A program made the translations under genes and the position numbers. Below the pieces are notes generated by a model. The model was not told the origin of the DNA. It did not search any database and saw only the letters and a program-made list of their open reading frames with translations. From Amoebidium appalachense (lineage: Eukaryota > Ichthyosporea), in contig CAVNZM010000004.1 in assembly GCA_963693365.1 (NCBI GenBank), forward strand, positions 806,001 through 870,000: a stretch of 64,000 nucleotides of DNA. Direction: 5' to 3'. Below, one piece after another: positions 1 through 54,896 of the stretch (the first letter of the stretch is position 1; each line of letters starts with the position of its first letter).

Positions 1-32236
<32,236 letters not shown>

Positions 32237-32255
32237 CTGTGTGTGTGTGTGTGTG

Positions 32256-32312
<57 letters not shown>

Positions 32313-32435
32313 CATGCGCCACAGTGGGTGTCAGTGTTAGTGTGCCTGTATCTGTGTGCATGTGTGTATCTGGATTGCCGCGTGTGCGTGTGTGTGCCTG
32401 TGCGTACGAGTGCACGTGTGTGCATGTGCATGCAT

Positions 32436-32476
<41 letters not shown>

Positions 32477-33858
32477 TGTGGTGAGTGTCTGTATCTACGA
32501 TGTGTGTGTTCCTGTGTGGCCGCGGGCATGTGTGTGTGTGTGTGTGTGTGCTTGTGTGTACGTGTGTGTGCATGTGTGTGTGCAACCACGTGTGTGTGTA
32601 TGTGTGTGTGTCTACGTACGTGTGCACACGAGTGTGTTTGTGCATTTGTGTGTGTCTGTGTCTGTGCACGTGCATGTGTTTGTGCCTGCATGTGTGTGAG
32701 TGCGTGTACATTGCACGTGGGCACGTGTATGAAGGAAGCTCGTGTGTGTGTGCAAGGTGGAATGTAAATGTGTGACGGCCAATACTATGTTGTGCTAATC
32801 CATTAGAATGTAACTGTGCCAGTGCTTGGTGCAGCCTACAAGTCACGCGGTTTACACAGGCACTCTCGGTAGCGGCCCCAGTGTAAATACACCATTACTG
32901 TTGAAATTTATTGCTTGCATGAGAGGTGTGTAGTGTACATAAACGTGAGCACGTGAAAATGCAAGGCAGAGAGTATGGTAAGTGTATACGCCAATCCGTG
33001 TTTGTGTCATATTGTCTGTGTGTGTGCTTCCAAATGAGGGAGTTAAGTTAGGCCACAACCTTGCACGAAAAAATGTTCACCAGGCCGAACGGAACACAAA
33101 AATGGAACAGGTCTGTGATGCGGGGGTGCACGCATACGAACACGTTGAGTATTTAATGGGGTTGAGGGCATAGTGTGTGGCCGTATATATTTTCCCGCTC
33201 TTTGACCCCCCTATACCCACGCCGCAGGCGCGCGCGCGCTGCACATGCACACGCATGTATGGACATACACACGCACACACAAACACGTGCACGCGCGCGC
33301 GCACACACACACACACACAGAAACACACAGATACAGACACGACACGCACACCTACAACACCCCACTCCACAACCACACAAAAGTGTACGAATGCTATACG
33401 TTAGCCTACTGGTGGCAAGCCTCGGTTCTTTTTCCTATAACAATACACACTCTACATAACCACATACAGAAACATCTGTTACCATATTCAACGCCATACA
33501 ACGCAAAAAAAGGACAAAGAACCACAGCCACGTTTTCCCCACAAGGCTTGCACCACGTTGGGCCTCCCTGCCTAGTTCTCCCACACCAAACCAGACCTCA
33601 AGTATACATGCCCCCTAATCACGTACCTGTTATATTGGTGGCCATCGTGCCACGCCCTCGAATATAAAAATACTGCTTTTATTCACTAACCGACACCGCG
33701 TATATGTATCAGAGCTAGCGAAATTTCTATTGAGAACGCCTGTAAACAGGCATAAAACAGCAGCCGCGTAATAGGTGCAGGCTGTTTTTCAACGGCCCAC
33801 GTGAGTACATGCCTTCAACCTTTCAAACGTTGTCGTTAAAATGTGAAAGGAAAGAGCA

Positions 33859-33920
33859 TATAAAAGACAACCAGTGCTACGGTGCAACACCACTATCTTT
33901 GGTTCTCTAAAGGGTAAGTA
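33859..33920 (+). promoter_or_regulatory. TATA-type promoter with a short non-coding first exon ending at a splice donor
   Basis: TATAAAAG at 33859-33866. About 30 bp downstream is the expected transcription start, and at 33914 there is a strong donor, AGG|GTAAGTA. This gives a first exon of roughly 20-25 bp. The nearest plus-strand coding exon is the RNA-binding protein at 37156, whose ATG directly follows an acceptor, so a 3.2-kb first intron is possible. Confidence 0.35.
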
Positions 33921-34113
33921 TTCTAGGTATATACATAAACTACTCAGTACGTGTGTGTCCATGCGTGTTGCACTTGTGCGGCCGTTTGTGGTGCAGTTGA
34001 AGCATCACTTGTTGTATGCACGCGCTTGAGCTTATATGATTTGTTGTTGCCGGTCCTTTGGAACGACGGAATGCATTCTTGGTAATCTCGGCCAGACAAA
34101 ACAAGCGACAGGG

Positions 34114-34211
34114 ATTGGTTTCTGATGAGCTCTTGTGCCAATCGTCCCTGTGATTGGTGAAATCTCTAGACTCTAATACATGGGTAACTTGAAGCAGTTG
34201 ATGATGATTGG
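34114..34211 (-). promoter_or_regulatory. Cluster of four CCAAT boxes
   Basis: ATTGG at 34114-34118, CCAAT at 34138-34142, ATTGG at 34153-34157 and 34207-34211. Four within 100 bp is more than chance suggests. The location, 1.9 kb upstream of the receptor ATG on the minus strand, fits a receptor promoter, but orientation is mixed and it could also serve the plus-strand gene. Confidence 0.35.
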
Positions 34212-36264
34212 ACGTTGACTTTTATGGATTGCCTTTTTTGTCTCGTGTCGTGTGTACGCACTGTACAACACAACATGCACAGAAATGCACGGGGCCCGGG
34301 GGAAGCACCAAAGTTTGTCACATGTACACCTTGCCCCCTTCCGGACAGTTTGTGTTGTTGTGTATGTAGGAGGGCCTACATCGACCGGGTGAATCACGTG
34401 CACAGTCGCCAACATTCGAACCGTTCAGTATATCGACATAAACAACAGGTTAGGCTCACGCCACGGCAATCACACACACACTCTGTCGCCCACCGGTATT
34501 GGATGCATGCTGGACATGAGAGCCGGATCGCGTGACAGTTGCACTAAGGTGGCACGAGACTCAAAGCTATGCACATGTATAGGCGACACATATCATGTTT
34601 CCCATCATGTTGCAACTTGCCAAAACTATCACCGATATATATACCGCCTAATGAATAGTATATCCATGGCTAATCATGACTTTCATTCTGTACAGCATCT
34701 TCTCGGATTTGCACCCAGTGACGCTGGGCACGGATGTAAGCAGGCTATATCGCAAAGAGACCGACATGGGAGTCATGCAATGGCCAGAATTTCACCGCGG
34801 GTTGTGGCACAGACGCTCGTTAGCTACTTTAAACGTTGAAATCTGGGTCTTGCGTCGCATGCCTTTGCCAAAGGGGTATTTTGCCAACACTTGTGCTGAA
34901 TCAATTGGTGCATGCATGTAAACAGTCAAAATTAAGCACCGACAGACTGAGCAAGTATATCATAACCTGGTTTTTTAAAAAATGTAGATTTTCTGCAGCA
35001 GTGTTGTTTGGCCAAGGGCGAGGCCAAAATTAGTAAGTGGGTGTACTTGACTCAAGCATTCACGTACATAATATTCCTGAGTGGTCGTTGCGGGTATTCT
35101 TGAAGAAAAGCCTGCTTCACCGAAGCAAAAGCAAAAGCAAAACAATTTCTCAGTGTCAAAAACTTCAGATAGCTGGGGCGTGTGCGGAATGCATGCATCC
35201 GTAAAAATAACGGAGAGGCTTTATAATCGTGACATACACTCCAAAGAAGGCCTCGCGGCATAGAGCAGCAACCGTAACTTCAGATGTATTTGTGGGAACG
35301 TCGGATTAGACCCCAGCTTGCAGCACTGTAAAGGCTTTCATCTCTGCTTATAAAATCGAAATAATCAAACGTTATGTTGTGAGCTATTGGTCTATTCACA
35401 TGACCCGTGGCTGTTACCACTCACTGTTTTGTGCAAAGCATTCACACACACATTGTTGCACAGCTAAACACCATATTGTGATCCAGCGGTTCAGTTTTTC
35501 CGTCGCACATAACGGGATGCATCATGCACAACTCCAGGGAGAAACAGCTACCACATAAGAATTCCTTTCACACCAAGAATTTGCTTGATCTTCCCTTTTC
35601 TGTGTGTGTGCCTTGCACATGGAAACAAACAGTGGATATGCCTTACACGTGTAACCTTTCAAAAACTCTGCGCTTCGCAAACCGCGTCCAACCAACTCCA
35701 AAAAGGCTGGTTAACCAACAATAAAAGGGTTTTTCTCTGGTTGAAACGTTGATTACACATAGTTTATTCTCACTTTTTTGCCCTTTTTTTTTTGCTCTTT
35801 TGTTTTCTTCTTTTCTACATTCAAAGCTTTTCCTTCCCCTTGGCAGTCTCCAAGACTCTGGAACGCTCTGGCGCACTCAAAGCCCGCCCAGATTATAAAT
35901 AAAACCCCTTATCCAATCAAATAGTATATTGAAAAAAATTGGAATAGTAAATTTCTAAAATGGCATTTGGGAGCTATGATTTTGGAAGCACAGATGGCAG
36001 CTGTACAGCTGCTGTCATCCGACGGTCTATCACATCAACCAGCTGCTTTGACATGTAAAAAAGCATTATGTCTAGCATAGTTGAAAGTATTAATCTACTT
36101 AATGTAATATGGTATCAAAATACTAAGTCAAATAGCTTTATTCTCTTATTTCTTTTATCCTGAGCTCTTACATGAAATATGCAACTACCCCTGGGAGTCC
36201 AACGAAAACAAAGGCCATGAGACGCATTATTGCCGCGCAACCGCAGCAGGTTAGAATGCATTTG

Positions 36265-36269
36265 ATTGG
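36265..36269 (+). promoter_or_regulatory. Inverted CCAAT box upstream of the RNA-binding protein gene
   Basis: ATTGG about 890 bp upstream of the coding start, within a short GC-richer stretch (36220-36310). A possible promoter element. No TATA box is nearby. Confidence 0.25.
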
Positions 36270-36637
36270 TCGCTCACGCAGCGGAACTGGTTCGGCACTC
36301 GTGATCAGCTCAGCTGCAAAACACTCCTTTTGAGTTTTTCTTTGTAGTTTGTTGATACCCTGCAGCCTGAAAAAAACCCTTCGTTGAAGTTTTCATTATA
36401 TCAAGGCAAGTGTGTGTAAAAAAATTTCTAGTGTTTGAAGCTTTATCCACTTGTAGGAGTTTGGTTACGTGTCGAAGATTTGCTTTGCACACAAGAGGAT
36501 CTGGGGCTTGGCCTTCAATTTTTCTTTTTTTGCCTGTTTTACCTGTGTTTTGCCCTCTTGTTTTATTTTTCCCCTCCCCCACTTGCTTCCATGTTGGTCT
36601 GGATACCAAAAGCGCCTAAACACTATGGCCAAAAACT

Positions 36638-36675
<38 letters not shown>

Positions 36676-37155
36676 GTTGTTGTTTTTGTTTCTGTTTCTC
36701 TCTCTGAGCCTTGTTAAAGAATATGATTCTTGGTTTGTTGCAGCACAGCTTTGGTGCAGCTGGTGTTGGTTTGTAAGTGTGCTCTAGACTGTGAACCTGG
36801 AAATTCGCATGGATGATTCAAAAAAAGTCTTGCGTTCACTTTGTAAACAACTAAGTCGAGTAAGAAAGGCGAGAGCTGCGTGTGGAGATTTATGTTTAGT
36901 AGATTGCAAAGAGCGAACGCGCTCTCTCTCTCTCTCTCTCACTCTCTCTCTCTCTCTCAAGTTATGATACTCCCATCAAAGCCCTTCCCTTGCCACCTGC
37001 CCTTCCCCGTCCTTCGTTGTTCCTCCGCCCCTCCGCTCCCTCCACTTTACTTTCTGATCTGTTTAGCTTTTGATTTTCAGCCCGAAAATTTTCTGCTCTC
37101 TTGGAGATGGTAGTGTCTTTATGAGGGGGTAGTTGTGCTTACTCTCTTGGGACAG

Positions 37156-40100
37156 ATGTCTGAAGAACACGAAACTACGGCCGTTGGACACCGTGTGTTC
37201 ATTGGCAACCTGCCCTTCAAAGTCACCGAGGCAGAAATTGAGGAGCTCTTGAAGGTCAGTGACTTAAACCAAAGGGTGGATGAACAGGCTGGGATAGGGG
37301 TGCAGTTTTGGAAGGGCATGGCTCTGGAGCAAAAGGAACTCACCTCGTAACATAGGAAACCATAGAGGCCCGTTTGCTGTTTCGTAACCTATCACATTGG
37401 TTGGTAGTCAAGTATGGGCTTTGATCGCCGAAGGGGCTGTCCTAGCAAGCTCGTCTTTAATGGATGTAGTAGAATCCCAACCTCCCCCCCCTTCCCCCCC
37501 CCTTTTTTTTTAATTGAGGTTGTGTGCTTTATGGGGAAACATGAGGAATATGGCTGGCTGACGTGTATACGTGGAAGGTAATAGGAGGGAAGAATGGGTA
37601 GCTAGTTGATGCTGGGGGTAATGTTTGGACCGGCCAGGGCTGTACAGTGAAGACCCCCCCCCCCCCCATATTTTTCTTGCTTCTGCTTACTGCTGCAACT
37701 TTAACCCCCGGCCTTTCCCACTGCCCTTGCCTGCATAAGCAACCCTGCTCGTCTCTGATCAAGACGGGTGACCTACTCATGTTCAAGTGAAACAGTATCT
37801 GAGTTGGGTTTCGTTAACGAGGGGAATAGGTCGAAACTCGGGTACTGTGGATGACGTGGGCCCCCCCTGAGGATGGGCTCTGCTTATTATGCATACTCTT
37901 TATGTATGGCTTGCATTCTGCATCGTGTTATCCGTTTGTTCTTGTGTACTTCGTACTTTTTGACGCATTCAAAACCCCCGTGCTCTGCCATGTGCAGCCG
38001 CTGCGTTATTCGTCGTACGTGTACTTCGTAGTCTCTAATACACTTTAAGCCCCCCTTCCCCTTTCGATGGGTTCCTCGGTTTTTATACGTGATTCTTTTT
38101 GTACATTCTCTTATCCTCGTCCGTTGTTATGTTGTGTCCCCTGATGTGCTTCAGACCCTCCCCCCCCCCCCCCCCTTTTGCCATGTTGTGGTGGGAACAC
38201 CGGTTTAACTTTATCTTACTTTCCTTTTTCTCAACGCTTCTTCTTGTTCTTCTGGACATTGATATTAATTGCCGTTTGTACAGCCCTTCGGTGAGGTGCT
38301 GGAGGTTAAGCTTGCCAAGCGCATGAACAGGTTCCTGGGCTTTGCCTTTGCCGTGTTCAAGGAGAAGGCTGCTGCCGACGAGGCCATTGCCAAGGTGAGC
38401 AGGAGAAAACATGGCACCGAATTCGTGCTTGCTCCAGGCTAGGCATTGCGTGGGTTGTTTGGCTCTTCGGTGTTATTGTTTGTCTGTGCTTTTGACGGGT
38501 AGTAGCTGTGCATGGGTGGTTGCGGATCAGGCAAACTGACCGTGTGGTGTGCCGTGCGCAGCTCCACAAGACAGACTTCCAGGAGCGCCCCCTTAACGTC
38601 GAGGCTGCGCACCCCAACACCGAGCGCAAGGTGAGTGCACGTGGTTTCCTGTGTGGGTGGTCATGGATAAGATGTGTAGCATGGTTCTCTTTACTGTGTT
38701 TTCTTTGTGCCTCTCTGCCAGCATGCCTGTGCAAGCTCAAGAGAATCCATTGTTGGCCCAGGACTCTTGCTTTTTGTGATGTGTGTGTACTCTGTACTCT
38801 TGCACCAACTCATTGTGCAACCATTTGCAGCCCCGCCGTGATGCTGAGGAGCACTCTGGTGCAGACTCCCAGGGCGAGGAGAAGCCAAGGAGGCGCCGGC
38901 CCGATGCACGCCGCCGCCGTCCCCGTCGCGCACCCCAGGAGGGAGAGGAGGGTGAGCACCATGAAGGTAGGTGGTTCATCGTTTAAAATTTGTTCACCAC
39001 ACACTCTTCTGGTTTTTTTTCGCATGAACACGTTCTTGATGTAATGCCGCGCTATCACCGCGGCTTTCTGAGCTGCTGGTGTTGCTGTAACCCGGAATAG
39101 TGTTAGCTGGGAAACGTGCGGTAGTGGCTTTAGAGGAAAGAGCTGTTAATTGGTTGGGTGGGACGATGTAAAGAGACAAGTCAGGTGCTCATTGCATGCT
39201 GTGATGGATGCACCACAATCTGGCAAGGTGGTTGTCGGCACATCTAGTCTCTTCCCATCCTCGTTGTCTATTTGCCAACCCCCCCCCCCCCCCCCCCCCC
39301 CTTTGGGCACTGGGCCCTCCCTAAGGATGGGCTCTGCTTATGATGCATACTGTGCGCATGGCTGATATTACATACTTGAATGTTTTCCTTTGCATGTGTC
39401 CCGCACCATGCTTCTCTTCGTGTTTGTGTACTTCGTACCGTGTTCCGCATTCAACCCCCCCTCCCCTTCCACCCCGGGGTAGAAGCCTAACCTGGGTGCT
39501 GCTTGTTGCTTGGGGCTTCTTTATTTGCATACACTTGCGCTTGGTTGTGGTTGTGTGCGTGAGAGATTCAAGAGTCAAGACCAGTTTGTTTGAAGAGGTG
39601 TAGGAGCCTTTTAATGATGCTACATCGTCATGTGAGTGCTCGCACCGTTGTTTTGGTTTCTTTTGTTTTTGAGTTTTCTTCAAGTTGTGGGTGTTTCAAC
39701 TCTGCTGCTCCATGTTTTCATATACTACACCATTATACAACACATCAAACTTCAGCCTCCATCCCCCCCCCCCCCACACACACACACACACCACATCCTC
39801 ATGCCGCACAGTTCGTGTGGTGTCAATGGTCTCTTGGGGAATCTTTCGGTGCCTTTTTTGTCTCCCCGCCCCCACTGCCCCCGGCCCCTTCTCGAAGACC
39901 CGCACACACGCACTGTTGCACAGGCAACGTCGAGCATGTGATATTATTGTAATGTCGCGCTTTGGTGTGCATGCTCCCTGCACTATATTCTTGACCACTA
40001 ATAAAAAGACTCGACTATGTACCGTGCGGCCGGGTGGCATGTTGGGCTTCGGCAGTAGGCGGGGGTTTCAGTGTCACCAGTTTAAATAGTTTCATCCATC

Positions 40101-40741
40101 TTGTGTTCCTGCTCGTTTGCTGATACATTTCCCGCTACAGAGGAGCACCATGAGGAGGGTGCCAGCCGGGGTGGCCGTGGAGGCCGTGGGGGTCGTGGGG
40201 GCCGTGGACCCCGCCAGCCCCGGGCAGAGGGTGCCCCTGCTACGGATGGTGCTGCCCCTGCTACAAGGGGGGGTCGTGGACGCCGCCGTGTTGCTGTAAG
40301 TGTCTGTTGTGTGTCTGTGTGGAAGAAGGGGGTGTTGGGGTTGGGGGGGGGGGGGGGGGGGGGGGATGAGGGGGATGCTTTCGGGGCATTTCGTGTGTGC
40401 ACGCGCACGAGTTTGTGTCTGACTTTGTGTGTACGGACTGCTGGTTTGGTCTTAGCACCTTTGGTTCTGTTCTACAGGTGAGGTGGGCTAGTATGTGTGT
40501 CTGTCTGTACCTGCCAGCAGAGTATGAGATTTATGGCGTGCACACCGTAACCCTGCCCCATCCTTTCACAGCGGGACCGCAGTGCGCTGCCCGACAGCGA
40601 GACACTTGTGTTTGTGTCCAACCTGCCCTACACCTACACGGACGATGACCTTGCCAAGGTCTTTGCCGGCCTGAGCTTCACCAGCGCACGTGTCGTCAAG
40701 CGCGCATCAACAGGCCAGGGCAGAGGTATCCTCCCCGCCCT

Positions 40742-40780
<39 letters not shown>

Positions 40781-42180
40781 AACACACACACACCACCACC
40801 ACCACCATCATAAAACCTCCGCCTTCTAAGCATACTTCTGAAGTGTGCTTCACACTCTGCACTGTTGCCCGTCATGTGTGCTTCGTACTCTTTGACACAT
40901 CTCTAACCCCCTCCTCCCCCCTCCCCCCCCCCTCTTCCTGGATACTCTTTTACTGCGTGTTCTTCTGTATATCTGCGTGATGTTGGAAGTTGGTGGATTT
41001 GAACGCCTTGCTGTGCAGAACCCCTAGCCCCCACACGCACGCACCCCTAGACCATGCAAGAAGTGATGTGTGGGGCTGTTGTTTAGCTCCCGCAAACTCC
41101 AAAATGACAGTTTTTTCTTAGCCCGTCCCCTTTACCACAACTATTGACCTCCCACCCCTTCCTACATACATCGAACCACCATTACAACCATTCTTTGGGT
41201 CTGATACTTCTTTTCCTCTTACTCACCATAGCAACTACAAGGGCACAGCACCCTTTTCCCATTTATTCCCCCCTCCCCCCCCCCACCCACCCCCACCCGG
41301 CTGCCGCCGCCCTTGCACCTCTCTTACTGATGTTGTGATATTGCATACTTTGAGGTGTGTTAGTGCCTTTGCTTTTGATGTCAGGGTACTGTAGCTTGCT
41401 GTGAATTTGCTCTGTATTATCTACGCATATATAATCCCCCCCTTCCCCCACGAAAACACGTACACACACACTAACACAACACACACACATGCGCGTGCAC
41501 ACCCACCCACACAACAACCCGTCTTGGAAAGGCTCACGGGTATAGTTGCATCAGACTACGACCAGCCACCCAACAACCCTCACATTTAATGGACAGGCCA
41601 GGACACTTCCAGTGCTAACATGTACGCTGGGCCGCAGGCTTTGGGTTTGTAGAAATGGCCAACCACGGAGCACAGCAGGATGCGCTCACAAAGGTCAACG
41701 GCAAGGAGTTTGACGGCCGCGTAATTACCGTCAAGATTGCCAAGGGTGGGTGTTCCCTCAGTGTGCTAATAGTCGATAGAACTGGCCTCATGCATATGCC
41801 TTCCCGTGCCCCCCCCCCCCCCTGGTTGACGGTCGCCAGAGCAGTATATACTCTCCACACACACACATCCCTGTCGAAAGTTTCTCTTGCACTTTGTATG
41901 CACATGTTATTTCGAGCTGTGTGATGCGGCTCTGCATGCAATGCACGAGTCCCCCTTTACTGTGCCCTTCACAGACCCACAGACTGAAATTCGTGCGCTG
42001 CTCATGCACACACCTATTTTAGCCCTTACTCACTCAAAAGCGTGGACCCAACAGAGCGCCAGCCTGACGACCAGGCCGAGACCCCCGCTCAATAAGCCAC
42101 CGTGCCAAGCAAATGCCCCAATATCTTCATCGGCCAGAAAAAGGGAATGGGTCGAGTTTACGATTCTTTGTGAAGCCTTT
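37156..42180 (+). CDS. RRM-RGG-RRM RNA-binding protein, eight or more coding exons
   Basis: Coding exons 37156-37254, 38284-38394, 38562-38630, 38831-38966, 40141-40295, 40572-40725, 41638-41745, then the C-terminus. RRM1 has RNP2 RVFIGNLPF and an RNP1 region LGFAFAVF. A very basic Arg-rich stretch (RRRRPDARRRRPRR) and an acidic EEGEHHEEEHHEE patch follow, then RGG repeats (SRGGRGGRGGRGGRG). RRM2 has LVFVSNLPY and RGFGFVEM. The RRM-RGG-RRM order matches yeast Sbp1, a translation-repression and mRNP-granule factor, so a cytoplasmic mRNA role is plausible. The ATG follows ACAG directly, so a 5' UTR intron is likely. All resolved phases join. Confidence 0.85.
41975..42180 (+). CDS. Last exon of the RNA-binding protein, two alternative readings
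   Basis: If exon 7 ends at 41745 (AAGG|GTGGGT), acceptor CTTCACAG|ACCCAC at 41975 gives about 68 more residues ending FTILCEAF. If exon 7 uses the later donor GG|GTGTTC and an acceptor at ...CTCAAAAG|C (near 42040), the end is the short acidic tail VDPTERQPDDQAETPAQ. The acidic tail looks more natural, while the first uses stronger splice motifs. Transcript data would decide. Confidence 0.4.
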
Positions 42181-44409
42181 TGAGTTGTCCACATGCTGTG
42201 CTATTTAGCTTAAGGTGTCGTGTAAGGGCAGCGTGTGAACGGGCAGCTGCCCTATGTTCCCGTCCTGTGCCCGTGTGCAAGTGTTCCCGTCCGGTGTTTG
42301 TGGGCGGTGGGTGCCTGGTGTGCCACAGAGTGTCTCTGGGTGTACCCGGCTTCCTGCTGCTGTGCGTTGTGGCTTAAAGGCTATAGCGCTGTCAAGTAAA
42401 CGTATGTGTGCCCAGTGTTAATACTTTGTTGTGTACCTTTCTGTACCGATCATGTGGGTCGATGAATTGAGTATTCTTGTGCCATGCCATCGGCTTCCTG
42501 GTCAGACACACCGGCCCGATGAGTATTCACTCATTCCCTCCGTCCCTGTGGTGGCCGTTTTGCCATCGAAAGGATATATTGCATGGGTATCCCCTGTTTT
42601 TGCTTATCCCGGATAACCTTAAACGAGCTCGAACCCTTATTATGGTTCTTCCGTACGTGCATGCCCCACCCCTGCCCCCCTAAAAATCACCATTGGTGGT
42701 TCGAATTTGGATTAATCTATACATGCAATAGCCAGCTGGTACACGTCACACCCACACCACCACAATTGTACCTTGTACATGCTAAAACGTACTCGGTGCC
42801 ATGCATGGGGCCATGTGCGCCCCTCTCACTGCAGCTGTGGTCTAGCTGCTCGCGCACAAGGCTTAGTTTTGGACTTCGCGCAGCATCCAGATTTGCAAGT
42901 AGACTGTCACGGCCCGTCATAACACTACTCAATCCACCTTATTTGGAATGAAGCAGGATCGAGTACTCGGCCAGCTGGCCAGTGGGATTCGAATGTGAGG
43001 TGCACGGTGGGTCAAAACTTTCAATTAGTACTACTCCGATAGAGCTTTAGGACTTCATACGGATGCACGTGGCCTTTTTATTCCTTCTGTCTTGTATATC
43101 GTGTTTTCGTGCAAAGGGGAAGAAGAAAGTACTTCGTTCAATGACAGCTATCCTGCTGGACACATAAAGGGCAAACCCTCCTTAACCCTGTAGCGCTGAG
43201 TTTCAGAATTCTATGCGTGTTAGAGTAAAAGCACAGTACTACTCCAGAAGCCTAAATGTGCAAAACGCACACCAACACTGCGTCTTTCAATGCAGGCGCA
43301 CAAAGGGTGACTCTGCTGTATTGTATGATAAGGCTCTCAACAAAACGTACAGTTTCCCAACAACCAAGTGACGTCGGCGTCGGCTGCACAACTCGACTGA
43401 AATTGAGAACACCCGCAATGTGCCACTCGAATTCCTGCATGACGCCCGGCAAAGACCATGCGTGACCCCTACATAGCACTCATGCTTTTTCGACTTTTTA
43501 ATTGGTTTCAAGAACCAATTGAGGGCGTGTGAACCAATGAAAGCGCTTATTCGAACTTTGGGGTGTGGCCGCCGGCCGGGTGAAACTCAAAGAGTTCACA
43601 CGCACGCAAGTTTTTCTGCAGGGAGGGAAGGATAACGGGTGAAAGTTGATTATGAGAGTATGCTGTGAGTTAAAGGAAAGAACGAATGTTACCGTAGGCA
43701 AACAAAGCTTGTAGCTTAGTTATAGGTTATATTTATAGGAAATTTGTAGCCCAAGGCAACCGGGACATCTCCCTCAACCTTCCCCGTGGTCTTTCCAAGT
43801 TCGTTTTTTTTTTTTGGACACAACAGGTGCAAAGAAAAATACAGTGAGGGTTTCCACTGATCTTAACACGTTGCTGTGGCTGATCTAACAGTAGCCATGA
43901 CACAAGAGTAGGTTTTTTTTTTCTCCTGGCACAAAGGTGTTATCTATTCATAACGAGGAGGTGAAGTCGGTTTGACTGCTTCGGATTCCCGTTGGTGAGT
44001 GTTTCTTCTGCTCTTCTTGAAAGACATCAGCAAACATGTTTACTTTACAGGTTTCTAGAGATGACAGCATTCTTGTGCTTGTTTTTGTAGCAAGCAGGGT
44101 AGGATGAAAGAAACGGGTTGTGGTGCACGGTATTGATAACATGTAACAGGGACACGCAAGAACAAAGAAACTTTTGTTGAAGCAGGGTTCTCACAAGACG
44201 TAGGGGTGCGTAATTTTAAGTGCGTGAGGAAAGATGGGTTGTACGGCAGAGCGCCACGACACATGTGGAACGACTGGACATGACACTGGGATAGCAGTGC
44301 GAATTTTACAGTGTGTGATGGGCTTAGTGGTGGGGGACTCCTGTTGTAGGTTGCACTAGAGAGGTGGCAGCTGATACAAAAGTTGTTACAGGTGGTTCTG
44401 ACAGTAGAG
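42181..44409. other. Spacer between RNA-binding protein and STK32 genes
   Basis: About 2.2 kb with almost no simple repeats. Contains the 3' UTR of the upstream gene at its start and the CCAAT cluster at 43501-43538. I found no clear AATAAA signal close to the upstream stop codon and no other supportable gene. Confidence 0.5.
43501..43538 (+). promoter_or_regulatory. Triple CCAAT cluster with a palindromic pair, probable STK32 promoter
   Basis: ATTGGTT (43501-43507) and AACCAAT (43513-43519) form an inverted repeat with a 5-bp spacer, and a third CCAAT lies at 43534-43538. It is about 870 bp upstream of the kinase's ATG. CCAAT boxes bind NF-Y in animals and fungi, and close pairs often mark promoters. 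Confidence 0.4.
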
Positions 44410-53461
<9,052 letters not shown>

Positions 53462-53820
53462 GATGCTCACGGGTGTGGGCACACACGGGTTCATGCTTGT
53501 GCATGCACAAAGTTAACTGCATATTAGTTTAAGGCGTACAAAACCAACCACACAGGCATATGCCCCCATACATACAACGCACACAACCATAGTCACACCC
53601 AGTGTAACACATGCAAAGTCACTCGTGCATGCATGCACACACACACACGAACCCAAACAGGAACACTGGCGCACATTTAGCATGCACAAACCCCGTACGG
53701 GACACGACACATGGCGTGCATTACGACACGTGCAAATATCCTGATTGCAGATCGGCACATGAACCTCTGCTTTATGTAAATGGCTCTTTATTAGTCACCA
53801 CTTCGAAGTAGGTTGTAAGT
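53462..53820 (+). other. 3' end of the STK32 gene with a possible extra coding exon
   Basis: The stop codon TAA (53459-53461) sits in CCAAA|GTAAGA, a perfect donor. An acceptor ATTGCAG|ATCGG at 53751 joins it in frame and would replace the final Lys-stop by KSAHEPLLYVNGSLLVTTSK. Two C-terminal forms may exist. Unspliced reading ends at 53461. Confidence 0.35.
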
Positions 53821-54230
53821 TGGAACATTTCCCAGACTTATCAGCTTTTTTTTGTTGTGTTTTTGCTTTCCTTTTAGAAATAGTTGTTATCGGAGCTTAC
53901 ACCTCTGGAATTCTTTTAGAGAGGCTCCCTCGGGTCCTCATCAACCCACCTATTTTTGCCGGTGGCCTCTTACGAGCATATATACCCCCGTAATGTTGTC
54001 GTTTGTTTTGTGGTGTTGTGTGTGTGTTATTGTGATATCTAGATGTAGTTTGTTTTGCTGTAAACTGAATCAGCCCCTTTGTTAGGTTGCTTTTGCATGG
54101 CTCCATGCTTATGAGCCGGGACATAATAATGGGGTTGGGTGGGTGGTGGGGATAGTAGTAGCGTGCTAACCCCAAATGAAATTAATAGTGGATAGTATGT
54201 ACATATGGCCATGGCGTGATGGATGTGTGA

Positions 54231-54236
54231 AATAAA
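54231..54236 (+). terminator. AATAAA polyadenylation signal of the STK32 gene
   Basis: AATAAA in an AT-rich context about 770 bp after the stop codon. It is the first clean signal downstream in the spacer. Confidence 0.5.
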
Positions 54237-54242
54237 AAACCT

Positions 54243-54817
54243 ATTTGATCGTATGTCGTTACTGAAACGTGGGCATTGGGCCTGCTTAACAATTGCAACT
54301 GGGCAAGCCCGTCATGCCTCGTGCAATCGCTGGACTGAGTCTTGTCTCCATTCCTGATAAATGATCGTTAACCACAAAGACAATGGCATACAAATGCACG
54401 TGTAGCCAATATTAGCTCGACCCCTTGGGGCCATCAGGTCAGAAATACACGAAACCCCACAGTCGTGAACCGCTATTTTGAAAAAGTAATTACGATATCG
54501 ATTAGTACTGCACACATGTGCACTCATGCGCGCTTGGATACAGCCTGCTGCACAATTAGCCACGACCACTGCGCATGCAGTAATGCTATTTGTGCTCGTG
54601 CATATACTGCTCGAGCTAGCGTATACGGAATTTTCTTAGTTATGACAACTCGCTGTTGATCGAAGTAGCAAGGCACAACACACTGATGTGCACATAGAAC
54701 ATTGCAGATCTGTTGACAAACATGCATGCATATGACGTTGTTGGCGCGCGCACACGGTACACACACACGCACACGTGTACACGTGCACATGCATGCACAC
54801 ATGTAAACACGCACACA

Positions 54818-54896
<79 letters not shown>

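Larger units (their letters stand above)
32868..37155. other. Spacer between receptor and RNA-binding protein genes
   Basis: About 4.3 kb of mixed-composition DNA with few simple repeats apart from AC/GC-rich sequence at 33230-33360 and one G run near 36640-36672. I see no convincing protein-coding exon. It holds a TATA-like promoter with a donor site, two CCAAT areas and probably untranslated first exons of one or both flanking genes, some of which may extend within it. Confidence 0.5.
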
